Source: Staphylococcus hominis subsp. hominis (GTDB lineage: Bacteria > Bacillota > Bacilli > Staphylococcales > Staphylococcaceae). Taken from it: a stretch of 64,000 bases of DNA. The DNA lies in NCBI RefSeq assembly GCF_002901845.1, contig NZ_PPQE01000028.1, positions 219,826-283,825 on the forward strand. The letters run 5' to 3'. The notes under the pieces were generated by a model, which did not search any database, was not told where the DNA came from, and saw nothing but the letters and a program-made list of their open reading frames with translations. Positions 56,344 through 64,000 of the stretch are shown piece by piece; position 1 is the stretch's first letter, and every line of letters starts with the position of its first letter. The position numbers and the translations under genes were made by a program.

Positions 56344-57513
56344 ATGAAAGATAACAGAATGATGTTCTTCATATTTATGTTAGGTACATTTACAGTTGGA
56401 ATGGCAGAATATGTTGTTACAGGATTATTAACTCAAATTGCAAGCGATATGAAAGTGCCTATTTCGAGTGCAGGGTTATTAATTAGTGTGTATGCAATTA
56501 GTGTTGCATTAATCGGTCCATTAATGCGTGTATTTACTTTAAAAGTGCGCGCACAACGTTTACTCCCAGTATTGATGGCCATTTTTATTATAAGTAATAT
56601 AATAGGGATGTTAGCACCGAATTTTCCAATATTACTGTTATCTCGATTATTGTCAGCCTCTATGCACGCGCCTTTCTTTGGCGTATGTATGAGTGTGGCG
56701 GCAGCTGTTGCGCCTCGTGGTAAAAAACCACAAGCGATTGCTCTCGTTCAAGCCGGATTAACAATTGCAGTGATGATTGGCGTGCCATTCGGTTCATTTT
56801 TAGGTGGATTTGCGAATTGGCGCTTTGTCTTTGGCGTCATGATTTTGTTAGCTGTCATTACTATGTTAGGAATGATGAAGTTTGTACCTCATGTTGCATT
56901 GAGTACAGAAGCGAGTGTGAAAAAAGAATTAAAAGTATTTAAAAATCCACATATCTTAATTGTAATGGCAATTATTGTCTTTGGTTATTCAGGCGTATTC
57001 ACAACTTATACGTTTATGGAACCAATGATTCATAAATATGCACCATTTGGAATTGTTGGTTTAACTGTATGTTTATTTATGTTTGGCCTTGGCGGTGTGG
57101 TTGGTAACTTGCTTACAGGTAATGTACCAGAACATAAACTTACCCAGTACTTGTTCTATACCTTTGTGTTATTGTTTATAACGATTGTTTTATTTGTAAC
57201 AGCAGTGCATAGTGCGATTTTAGCAATTATTATTTGTTTCTTATTTGGTTTCGGCACTTTCGGTACAACGCCTCTATTAAATAGTAAAGTGATTTTAAGT
57301 GCACATGAGGCACCATTACTTGCAAGTACACTTGCAGCTTCAGTCTTTAATATTGCTAACTTTTTAGGTGCCATTGTGGGATCAATACTATTATCAATGG
57401 GATTCCCATATCTTACGATTACATTTGTATCAGGCGGGATTATTATCTTAGGAATTATAATTAATACAATTAATCATTTGTATGAAAAAAAGTATGTTAC
57501 ATTTGATCATTAA
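56344..57513 (+). CDS. MFS transporter, AraJ/YdhP-like
   Basis: A 389-aa major facilitator with twelve hydrophobic segments, the start FMLGTFTVGMAEYVVTGLL, the motif-A region around residues 60-75 (LMRVFTLKVRAQRLL) and motif C-like VGVPFGSFLGGFANW. This matches the drug:H+ antiporter (AraJ/YdhP) group of exporters. Substrate unknown. A GAAAGGAGG site precedes the ATG, and a perfect terminator follows. Confidence 0.85.
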   Translation: MKDNRMMFFIFMLGTFTVGMAEYVVTGLLTQIASDMKVPISSAGLLISVYAISVALIGPLMRVFTLKVRAQRLLPVLMAIFIISNIIGMLAPNFPILLLSRLLSASMHAPFFGVCMSVAAAVAPRGKKPQAIALVQAGLTIAVMIGVPFGSFLGGFANWRFVFGVMILLAVITMLGMMKFVPHVALSTEASVKKELKVFKNPHILIVMAIIVFGYSGVFTTYTFMEPMIHKYAPFGIVGLTVCLFMFGLGGVVGNLLTGNVPEHKLTQYLFYTFVLLFITIVLFVTAVHSAILAIIICFLFGFGTFGTTPLLNSKVILSAHEAPLLASTLAASVFNIANFLGAIVGSILLSMGFPYLTITFVSGGIIILGIIINTINHLYEKKYVTFDH

Positions 57514-57515
57514 TC

Positions 57516-57557
57516 AAAAGCGTTCTAAATTGAGTGAATTCAATTTAGAACGCTTTT
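57516..57557. terminator. Bidirectional terminator between the MFS gene and the nucleotidase
   Basis: A 17-base perfect stem (57516-57532 and 57541-57557) with GTGAATTC in the loop and T tracts on both strands. Confidence 0.92.
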
Positions 57558-57578
57558 TTATAAAATGTAAAATGAATG

Positions 57579-59120
57579 TTAAATAATTACCTTAAAATTG
57601 ACAACTTGAGGAATATAAGATACGTCGTGTTGCGTCATATAATCAATTAATACTTGTGCGCCTTCCTCTTGAATATCTTTAACGACTGGCGCTTCTGCAA
57701 ACATTTTATAATCTCCGCCTCCAACTGCACGATAGTTGTTCACACATATGGTATACGTTTTTGTGTCTTCTAAAGGTGAAGCGCCGACTTTAATATCTGA
57801 AACACGTTGTCCTACAGGTGCACCAGCATGAATGGTATAAGAGATTCCTCCATACATATCATAATTAAAATGTTGAGGTTTTGGAGATAAAAATGTGTCA
57901 CTGACTGTGATTTCATTATTGTCATTTACACTAAAATAACTTGCTGATTTTTCTAAAGCGTCTTTAATTCCTTTGCCATTAAGTTCTAAAACTTGAAATG
58001 TATTAGGAAAAGGATAGTTATTAATGATATCTCGCATTGTGACTTGTTGATTAAAGCCTTTAGCTGAATCAAATAGCGCAGTACTTGCTATATCTGCACC
58101 ACTTTTTTCTAACAAAATATAATTTATCAGATTAATAAGTGAATGAGGGTGTGTTCGAGCTTCGAACTGATGAGTGACTAGCATTGGTTCTGATAATGTT
58201 GTAATGTCCGTATCAAGCCAATCTTCAAGTTCATTTAAAAGTGAATGATCGTTGTTAGATAATGTTAATGAAAGATGAGAAGGCACAGATACAAGAGTGC
58301 TCTGTTTATCTGTAATTCGATGTTCATGATCTAATGTTAATGTCACCTTACCAAATTCTGTACCTCGTGTACCTGGTTGGATAATGGCGGTGTCATTTTT
58401 TATCATTGCAATATCACGATGTTGGTGTCCTGTTATAAGCACGTCAATATCTTTATGGAAACGTTCTAGTATATCAGATCCTTCATTTTCTCCAGTTAAT
58501 TCTTCAGTAGGTGTATTAGTATCAAGACTTTTTTCAAAACCGCCGTGATAAGACACAACGACAACATCTGATTTTTTACGAACGTCTGGTAAAATACATT
58601 TTAATGTCTCAACTGCACTGTTGAACGTTAATCCTTTAATATGGGCAGGTTGTTCCCAATTTGGAATGAATTGTGTTGTTAATCCAATGACGCCAATAGT
58701 TATATCGCCACGTTTAAAATAATTTACGCCTTGACCAGTCAAAGGTGCGTTATTGTGATCAAAAATATTTGCACACAAGATAGGGTGATGAAGATGGTTT
58801 AAAGTATTTTGTAAATAAGGTAATCCATAATTAAATTCATGATTACCTAATGTACCAAAGTCAAAATTAAGACGATTATAAATATCAGTAAGAGGTTGAC
58901 TTGATTGTTCTTCAGTTGCTAGGTAATGGCATAAAGGAGAACCTTGTAAAAAATCACCATTATCAATTTTAAAACTATAGTCATCGTGTTGACGTTCTTG
59001 TTCGATCAGTTGATTTACTTTTAATAATCCCATAGGAAGATTTTGGTTTCTTTTTGAAAAGTCAGTGGGAAAAATGTAGCCATGTATATCACTTACGATA
59101 TAAAAAGAGAGTTGTGTCAT
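57579..59120 (-). CDS. 5'-nucleotidase/UshA-like metallophosphoesterase
   Basis: A 513-aa protein with the calcineurin-type metal motifs SDIHGY (Asp/His), NGDFLQGSP, GNHEFNYG, SYHGGFE and GHQHRD, then a UshA-like C-terminal domain (NYPFPNTFQVLELNGKGI, GGDYKMF). It has no signal peptide and should therefore act in the cytosol, unlike exported UshA. Likely substrates are nucleotides or 2',3'-cyclic nucleotides. The downstream neighbours are a secreted protein and the phn importer, an arrangement also known in S. aureus. Confidence 0.85.
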   Translation of the reverse strand: MTQLSFYIVSDIHGYIFPTDFSKRNQNLPMGLLKVNQLIEQERQHDDYSFKIDNGDFLQGSPLCHYLATEEQSSQPLTDIYNRLNFDFGTLGNHEFNYGLPYLQNTLNHLHHPILCANIFDHNNAPLTGQGVNYFKRGDITIGVIGLTTQFIPNWEQPAHIKGLTFNSAVETLKCILPDVRKKSDVVVVSYHGGFEKSLDTNTPTEELTGENEGSDILERFHKDIDVLITGHQHRDIAMIKNDTAIIQPGTRGTEFGKVTLTLDHEHRITDKQSTLVSVPSHLSLTLSNNDHSLLNELEDWLDTDITTLSEPMLVTHQFEARTHPHSLINLINYILLEKSGADIASTALFDSAKGFNQQVTMRDIINNYPFPNTFQVLELNGKGIKDALEKSASYFSVNDNNEITVSDTFLSPKPQHFNYDMYGGISYTIHAGAPVGQRVSDIKVGASPLEDTKTYTICVNNYRAVGGGDYKMFAEAPVVKDIQEEGAQVLIDYMTQHDVSYIPQVVNFKVII

Positions 59121-59141
59121 AGGTCATTTCCTTTCATAAAT

Positions 59142-59196
59142 AAAGAGATAAAAAGGGAAGTAGTTTATTGAACACCACATACCTTTATTATCTCTT
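59142..59196 (-). terminator. Terminator after the secreted protein gene
   Basis: AAAGAGATAAAAAGG pairs with CCTTTATTATCTCTT with one base difference; T-rich sequence follows on the minus strand. Confidence 0.7.
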
Positions 59197-59219
59197 ACGT
59201 GTTGTATTACTATTATAAA

Positions 59220-60857
59220 TTATTGAATTGAACCTGTAGCAAGCGTTTTACTACCTTGTTTTAAACGGATATTCGCACCCGAAATAGGTTCAGATGTTTT
59301 AGCTGTAAAAGTTAACGTTGCGTTACCTTGATCATCAGTGGTTACACTTTGTTCTTGACTATAGCCTACCGTATCATAAGTTTGCCCATCTTGAGAAAAA
59401 CGTGCAAGTTGTCTACCACCATCTTGATAAATACCTAATTTTAAATGATCAATAGTTGTATTTTTAGCCATGTTTGTTAATTCAACTTGAATATTAAATG
59501 GTTGATTCACTGATACATTATCTGGTAAATGGAATTGAACATTATTGCTAGAAATCATTGAATTAGAAGTAGTTGTATCTTGGGAAGACTGTGATGTATT
59601 CGTATCCTCTTGTGAATGATTGTTTTCAGTCGTATTGTCTTCTGTACTATTCGCTTTGTTATTATCATTATGGCTACCATGATTTCTATGTTTACTATTT
59701 AGTTGTGATGATGTACTGCCATAACTACCTAGTTTAAATGTTGAACGGTCATACCATTTATAACCAGTTGGAGGTTGTGACCATGGTTCTTTTTCAGGTT
59801 CAGTTGAATGTTGTGGTTGTTCAAAGTTAAGTAATGGTGTTGGTTGATCTAACTTAATACCTGTTTCTTTTAAATTCGGTGTATGATCTTGTTTTCCAAA
59901 CCAAGTTGTAATATTTTTAAGTAATTTACTATTATCTTGTTCTTTAAACCCATCATACGTTTTCTTAGTTCTTCCATTATCTTCACGTACATATTTAGGT
60001 GTACTATCTTCGACTAATGATGAATCTCCAATGAAGGCTGCTTTTCCTTTGCCTACTTTTGAGATAGCAACATAAGGACCCTCTGCGATACCACCGCCAT
60101 TGTAAATACCTTGATCGACTGCATGAGACCAACGTTGTTTTTGAGACAAATGGTCTGGTAAGAAGATAATACCTTTTGCTTTTGTAGGATCTGTAATGGC
60201 AAGAGTTGAACCAGCATGCATTGATACAGAATGTACACCTTCAGTAATACCAAAGCTGTCACTAGATGACACAATATTTTGAGTGTTTAAATCACCTAAA
60301 GCGTTGTAACGGAAACGTACACCGAAGTGTTCAGAAAGCCAATCTGAACTTTTAACATTTCGCATAGCTTTAGAATGTTTTTCCTCATTTGTTAAATCTT
60401 TGGTGATATCTTGATATGCACCACGACGATAACCATTCATCACTTCTGAAGAATCGAAACGATTTAAGTTTCTGTCTGCATTATAATGATCAGAGATAAA
60501 GATGATATTGCCACCTTTTTCAACAAAATTAAGCATAGCTTGTTGTTCTCTCTTTTTAAAAGGAATATTGGCTTCTGGAAGAACGAGAATATTGATGCCG
60601 CGTAGTGTATTAGGTGTAATATTAGATTCTCCATCGATTTGTTTCACAGTATATCCTTGTTGACGCATTGAATCAGCATAATCGGAAAAGCCACCATCAA
60701 TGACCCAATCAGCAGCTCCTGCCGTTTGGCCGTGTGAAGTGTCAAAAGCGACAGTTTGAGTGGTAGTTTGATTTGGTGCAGCGTGACTGATTGGCGTTGC
60801 AGATAATGTAATTGCTGAAGCTAAAATAGTACTACTTAATACTTTTATCCATTTCAT
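59220..60857 (-). CDS. Secreted protein with GATase1-like and Ig-like domains
   Basis: A 545-aa protein with a signal peptide (MKWIKVLSS to SHAAPNQ). The N-terminal domain (about 35-290) has an alpha/beta pattern, VAFDTSHGQTAGAADWVI, LVLPEANIPFKKREQQAML and GGNIIFISDHYNADRN, like the GATase1/DUF4350 fold found in sugar- or nucleotide-related proteins. A Ser/Thr/Asn/His-rich linker follows at about 380-435, then an Ig-like C-terminal domain (VSVNQPFNIQVELTN). No LPXTG anchor is visible, so it may be released. The start is ATG at 60857, 10 bases after GGGAG; a TTG at 60872 is in frame. Confidence 0.75.
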   Translation of the reverse strand: MKWIKVLSSTILASAITLSATPISHAAPNQTTTQTVAFDTSHGQTAGAADWVIDGGFSDYADSMRQQGYTVKQIDGESNITPNTLRGINILVLPEANIPFKKREQQAMLNFVEKGGNIIFISDHYNADRNLNRFDSSEVMNGYRRGAYQDITKDLTNEEKHSKAMRNVKSSDWLSEHFGVRFRYNALGDLNTQNIVSSSDSFGITEGVHSVSMHAGSTLAITDPTKAKGIIFLPDHLSQKQRWSHAVDQGIYNGGGIAEGPYVAISKVGKGKAAFIGDSSLVEDSTPKYVREDNGRTKKTYDGFKEQDNSKLLKNITTWFGKQDHTPNLKETGIKLDQPTPLLNFEQPQHSTEPEKEPWSQPPTGYKWYDRSTFKLGSYGSTSSQLNSKHRNHGSHNDNNKANSTEDNTTENNHSQEDTNTSQSSQDTTTSNSMISSNNVQFHLPDNVSVNQPFNIQVELTNMAKNTTIDHLKLGIYQDGGRQLARFSQDGQTYDTVGYSQEQSVTTDDQGNATLTFTAKTSEPISGANIRLKQGSKTLATGSIQ

Positions 60858-60953
60858 ATTTTTATCTCCCAAATATATTTTTAAATGATTTATAGAAAAA
60901 GTATAATAAAAAAATAAGTCGATAATAGATTGTTTAGTTAATATTTAAATAAA

Positions 60954-60979
60954 TTTTACAATTCTTTAACAGTGTAAAA
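60954..60979. promoter_or_regulatory. Possible PhoP box / palindrome before phnD
   Basis: TTTACA (60955-60960), ATTCT and TTAACA (60966-60971) are two near-identical hexamers at 11-base spacing, as in PhoP direct repeats. The same stretch is also palindromic (TTTTACA...TGTAAAA). It lies between the secreted protein gene and phnD. Confidence 0.35.
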
Positions 60980-61107
60980 CAATTCTATAAAAAATTCACA
61001 CATAATAAATATTATTTTTGTTAATATTGTGCTACTCTTAATATTGTCAAATGAAATGCGTTGACAAATTACATAAATGTATACATAGCGAACGGGGGCA
61101 ATAGGTT

Positions 61108-62070
61108 ATGAAGCAATTGAAGTACCTTTTAGTATTAGCGCTATCAGTTATTATTTTTGCAGCAGCATGTGGAAATAATAGCTCGTTAGACAATAATAAG
61201 AGTAGTAATTCGGATGGTGGATCAGGTTCAAGTAAAGATGGCTATACACCTAAAGAATTAACTGTACAATTCGTACCATCACAAAATGCAGATACACTTG
61301 AAGCAAAAGCAAAACCGCTTGAAAAATTATTATCTAAGAAATTAGGTATTCCAGTAAAAGTTTCTGTATCAACAAATTACAATACAATTGTTGAAGCAAT
61401 GAAATCTAAAAAAGTAGATGTTGGTTTCTTACCACCAACTGCATACACTTTAGCACATGATCAAAAAGCAGCTGATTTATTATTACAAGCACAACGTTAT
61501 GGTGTGAATGAAGATGGTTCTAGTAACAAAAAACTTGTAAAAGATTATAAATCAGAAATCTTAGTTAAAAAGAATTCAGGTATTAATAGCTTAAAAGATT
61601 TAAAAGGTAAAAAAATCGCATTACAAGATGTAACTTCAACAGCAGGTTACACATTCCCAATTTCAACAATTAAAAAAGATACTGGTATTGACGCTACTAA
61701 AGATATGAAAATCGTAAACATGAAAGGTCATGACCAAGCTGTGATTTCATTATTAAATGGCGATGTTGACGCTGCAGCTGTATTCCAAGATGCACGTAAC
61801 ATTGTTAAAAAAGATCAACCAAACGTATTTAAAGATACTAAAATTCTTAAACTAACAAAACCAATTCCTAACGATACGATTTCAGTTCGTCCTGATATGA
61901 ACAAAGACTTCCAAGATAAACTTAAAAAAGCATTTAAAGACATCTCTAAAACAAAAGAAGGACATAAAATTATTAGTGAAGTATACTCTCACGAAGGCTA
62001 TACAGATGCTAAAGACTCAGACTTCGATATCGTAAGAAAATACGAAAAAGAAGTTCAAAATATGAAATAA
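61108..62070 (+). CDS. phnD: Phosphonate/organophosphate ABC binding lipoprotein
   Basis: A 320-aa PhnD-like lipoprotein: signal peptide with the lipobox AAAC (Cys21), a Ser/Gly linker, and the PBP domain TVQFVPSQNADTLEAK, VDVGFLPPTAYTLAHD, GKKIALQDVTSTAGYTFP and NGDVDAAAVFQDA. It binds phosphonate, phosphite or organophosphate outside the membrane and passes it to PhnE. A GGGGG site lies 11 bases before the ATG. A large hairpin at 62103-62181 separates it from phnC. Confidence 0.88.
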   Translation: MKQLKYLLVLALSVIIFAAACGNNSSLDNNKSSNSDGGSGSSKDGYTPKELTVQFVPSQNADTLEAKAKPLEKLLSKKLGIPVKVSVSTNYNTIVEAMKSKKVDVGFLPPTAYTLAHDQKAADLLLQAQRYGVNEDGSSNKKLVKDYKSEILVKKNSGINSLKDLKGKKIALQDVTSTAGYTFPISTIKKDTGIDATKDMKIVNMKGHDQAVISLLNGDVDAAAVFQDARNIVKKDQPNVFKDTKILKLTKPIPNDTISVRPDMNKDFQDKLKKAFKDISKTKEGHKIISEVYSHEGYTDAKDSDFDIVRKYEKEVQNMK

Positions 62071-62102
62071 TTTTCACATAGACAGAACTAAATAAGTGAT
62101 AA

Positions 62103-62181
62103 AGAGAAGAGGCTAGGGCAATTGAGTCATATAAGAAATGCATATAACATTTCTTATGATCTTGTCCCGACCTCTTTCTCT
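62103..62181 (+). terminator. Large hairpin between phnD and phnC
   Basis: The outer arms (AGAGAAGAGG with CCTCTTTCTCT) enclose further pairing (GGGCA with TGTCCC, and ATAAGAAATG with CATTTCTTAT). No T tract follows on the plus strand, so it may be an mRNA stabiliser or a weak attenuator, giving more binding protein than permease. Confidence 0.7.
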
Positions 62182-62208
62182 GTATTAAAAAGAAGGGTGT
62201 AAACATAC

Positions 62209-62982
62209 ATGAGTCAGATAGAGTTTAAAAATGTGAGCAAGATTTATCCTAATGGTCATGTGGGGTTAAAAGATATCAATTTAAACATTGAAAAAGGTGA
62301 CTTTGCTGTTATCGTAGGTTTATCAGGTGCGGGGAAATCTACATTATTAAGATCTGTCAATCGTCTACATGATATTACTTCGGGAGATATTACAATTGAA
62401 GGTAAATCGATTACAAAAGCGAAAGGTAAAGAATTATTAATGATGCGTCGTAATATAGGAATGATTTTCCAACATTTTAATTTAGTCAAACGATCTACTG
62501 TGTTGAGAAATGTATTAAGTGGTCGTGTCGGTTATCATCCAACTTGGAAAATGGTATTAGGATTATTTCCAAAAGAAGACAAAATTAAAGCAATGGATGC
62601 GTTAGAACGTGTAAATATTTTGGATAAATATGACCAACGTTCAGATGAACTGTCTGGAGGTCAACAGCAACGTATTTCAATTGCACGTGCCTTAGCGCAA
62701 GAGCCAGCGATTATTTTAGCAGATGAGCCTGTTGCATCTTTAGACCCACTCACTACTAAACAAGTTATGGATGACTTGAAAAAAATCAATGAAGAATTAG
62801 GTATTACCATTTTAATTAACCTACACTTTGTTGATTTAGCATTAGAATATGGAACACGTATTATTGGTTTACGTGCAGGAGAACTGGTTTATGATGGTCC
62901 GGCAAGTGAAGCGAATGAAGATGTATTTAATGAAATTTATGGCCGTAAACTTAATGACGATGAGAAGCTAGGGGTGGAGTAA
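62209..62982 (+). CDS. phnC: Phosphonate ABC transporter ATPase
   Basis: A 257-aa ATPase with Walker [14 protein letters not shown], the PhnC-type [20 protein letters not shown], signature [11 protein letters not shown], Walker [14 protein letters not shown] and the H-loop NLHFVDLA. It energises the PhnE permeases. It is separated from phnE1 by one base. A GGGTG site precedes the ATG. Confidence 0.93.
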   Translation: MSQIEFKNVSKIYPNGHVGLKDINLNIEKGDFAVIVGLSGAGKSTLLRSVNRLHDITSGDITIEGKSITKAKGKELLMMRRNIGMIFQHFNLVKRSTVLRNVLSGRVGYHPTWKMVLGLFPKEDKIKAMDALERVNILDKYDQRSDELSGGQQQRISIARALAQEPAIILADEPVASLDPLTTKQVMDDLKKINEELGITILINLHFVDLALEYGTRIIGLRAGELVYDGPASEANEDVFNEIYGRKLNDDEKLGVE

Positions 62983-62983
62983 T

Positions 62984-63784
62984 ATGGCAACACCTACTAC
63001 AAGTAAATATGATCAATATTTAAATAAAAAATTCTCTTTCAAAACTAGTTTAACTCTATTTTTAGTGATTGCGCTCGTAGTGTGGAGTTTTTTATATACG
63101 GGCTTTAGCTTTAGTGACTTAATGGTAGGTATTCCACAAATCGGTTCTTTCTTTGGACAAATGGTTCCACCAGATTGGAGTTACTTAAGTACCATTACAA
63201 AACCTATGTTAGACACAATTCGCATGGCGATTGTAGGAACATTCTTAGGATCCATCGTATCAATTCCAGTTGCATTGCTCTGTGCAAGTAATATTGTAAA
63301 AACAAAATGGATTACGGTTCCATCACGTTTTATTTTAAATATTGTACGTACCATTCCTGATTTATTATTAGCTGCTGTCTTTGTTGCAGTTTTTGGTATC
63401 GGACAAATTCCAGGGGTATTGGCATTATTTATTTTAACCATTTGTGTTATTGCGAAATTATTCTATGAATCGCTTGAAACAATTGATCCAGGTCCAATGG
63501 AAGCGATGACGGCAGTAGGTGCAAATAAAACAAAATGGATTATGTTTGGAGTAGTTCCACAAACAATGTCTACATTTTTATCTTATGTATTATTTGCATT
63601 TGAGATTAATATTCGTGCCTCAGCAGTTCTTGGATTAGTAGGTGCTGGTGGTATCGGTTTATTCTACGATTCAACTTTAGGATTATTCCAATATCCAAAA
63701 ACAGCGATGATTATTCTGTTCACTTTAGTCATTGTTGTCATTATTGACTATGTCAGCTCGAAAGTGAGGGAAAAACTCGCATGA
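62984..63784 (+). CDS. phnE: Phosphonate ABC transporter permease PhnE1
   Basis: A 266-aa permease with about six membrane segments and the PhnE features MLDTIRMAIVGTFLGSIVSIP, the EAA loop LETIDPGPMEAMTAVGAN and the final VLGLVGAGGIGL. It forms the channel, probably as a heterodimer with the second PhnE. Its TGA overlaps the next start as ATGA, so translation is coupled. Confidence 0.9.
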   Translation: MATPTTSKYDQYLNKKFSFKTSLTLFLVIALVVWSFLYTGFSFSDLMVGIPQIGSFFGQMVPPDWSYLSTITKPMLDTIRMAIVGTFLGSIVSIPVALLCASNIVKTKWITVPSRFILNIVRTIPDLLLAAVFVAVFGIGQIPGVLALFILTICVIAKLFYESLETIDPGPMEAMTAVGANKTKWIMFGVVPQTMSTFLSYVLFAFEINIRASAVLGLVGAGGIGLFYDSTLGLFQYPKTAMIILFTLVIVVIIDYVSSKVREKLA

Positions 63785-64000
63785 CACGAGAACAGCATCA
63801 GTTAGAAAAGAAATATCCAGTGAGATCAAAGGAACACAAACAAAGAATGATTAAACATTGGCTGATTACCATTGTTGTTTTAGCTATCATTGTTTGGGGA
63901 TTTGCAGGTATGCCTGCTTTAGAATTAAAATCTAAATCAATTGAAATTCTTAAATCTATTTTTAATGGATTATTCCATCCCGATTGGGGTTACGTTTATA
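63781..64000 (+). CDS. phnE: Second phosphonate permease PhnE2, partial
   Basis: A frame opens at ATG 63781, overlapping the phnE1 stop by four bases, and continues to the window end. It reads a basic head (MTREQHQLEKKYP), then IKHWLITIVVLAIIVWGFAG, a first membrane segment, and FHPDWGYVY, similar to the PPDWSYLS of PhnE1. It is the start of a second PhnE permease, cut by the edge at about 73 codons. Confidence 0.8.
   Translation, partial: MTREQHQLEKKYPVRSKEHKQRMIKHWLITIVVLAIIVWGFAGMPALELKSKSIEILKSIFNGLFHPDWGYVY

Noticed and set aside
1-64000. CRISPR arrays, tRNA and rRNA genes, insertion sequences
   Set aside because: No regularly spaced repeats, cloverleaf genes, ribosomal signatures or transposase genes were seen on reading.

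Overview
The window is chromosomal DNA of a low-GC Firmicute and almost certainly a Staphylococcus. The base composition is AT-rich. Many products closely match well-known staphylococcal proteins: 591-aa oleate hydratase, Drp35 lactonase, the nanE/nanR/nanK/nanA/nanT sialic acid genes, phnD-phnC-phnE-phnE, the ureABCEFGD order, and NDxxF-motif lipoproteins. The species cannot be fixed from the sequence alone. No rRNA, tRNA, CRISPR array or intact insertion sequence was seen.

Positions 1-7.3 kb are an accessory, decaying region, visibly more AT-rich than the rest. It holds small hydrophobic proteins that look like bacteriocin immunity proteins, remnants of secreted or Gly-rich toxin-like peptides broken by single-base frameshifts or stops, a plasmid-like structured leader before a 72-aa basic protein, an NDxxF lipoprotein, and three copies (one intact) of a small membrane-protein gene. 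No intact producer system is visible, only candidate immunity genes and toxin fragments.

Positions 3.4-16.6 kb hold core metabolism: an NADH oxidase, a Thi5-like protein under a TPP riboswitch, an orphan PTS-type IIC membrane protein, ornithine carbamoyltransferase with carbamate kinase, biotin synthase behind a BirA-like operator, and a BCCT transporter.

Positions 15.1-22.7 kb form a complete sialic acid and amino sugar locus. It imports sialic acid (nanT), cleaves it (nanA), phosphorylates ManNAc (nanK), epimerises it (nanE), deacetylates GlcNAc-6-P (nagA) and deaminates GlcN-6-P (nagB). The RpiR-type regulator sits in the middle, and an identical palindrome lies in both divergent intergenic regions; a perfect cre box lies before nanA.

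Positions 22.8-38.2 kb carry two CPBP intramembrane proteases, a second NDxxF lipoprotein, a five-gene nickel/peptide ABC importer, pyroglutamyl peptidase, an acetoin-reductase-like SDR, a choloylglycine hydrolase-family enzyme with an MFS partner, tRNA hydroxylase TrhO, Drp35 and phosphoglucomutase. Positions 38.3-44.5 kb are the whole urease operon (ureABCEFGD) and a divergent urea transporter. The nickel importer and urease probably serve each other.

Positions 44.6-64 kb contain ribokinase, a lipoprotein polysaccharide deacetylase, a PBP4-like D,D-carboxypeptidase, a TetR regulator with oleate hydratase, a UvrA-paralogue remnant, arylamine N-acetyltransferase, an XRE/DUF3169/ABC operon, an Rrf2 regulator with a divergent EamA exporter, an MFS exporter, a cytosolic 5'-nucleotidase-like phosphoesterase, a large secreted protein, and the phn ABC importer. 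The second phnE gene runs off the right edge.
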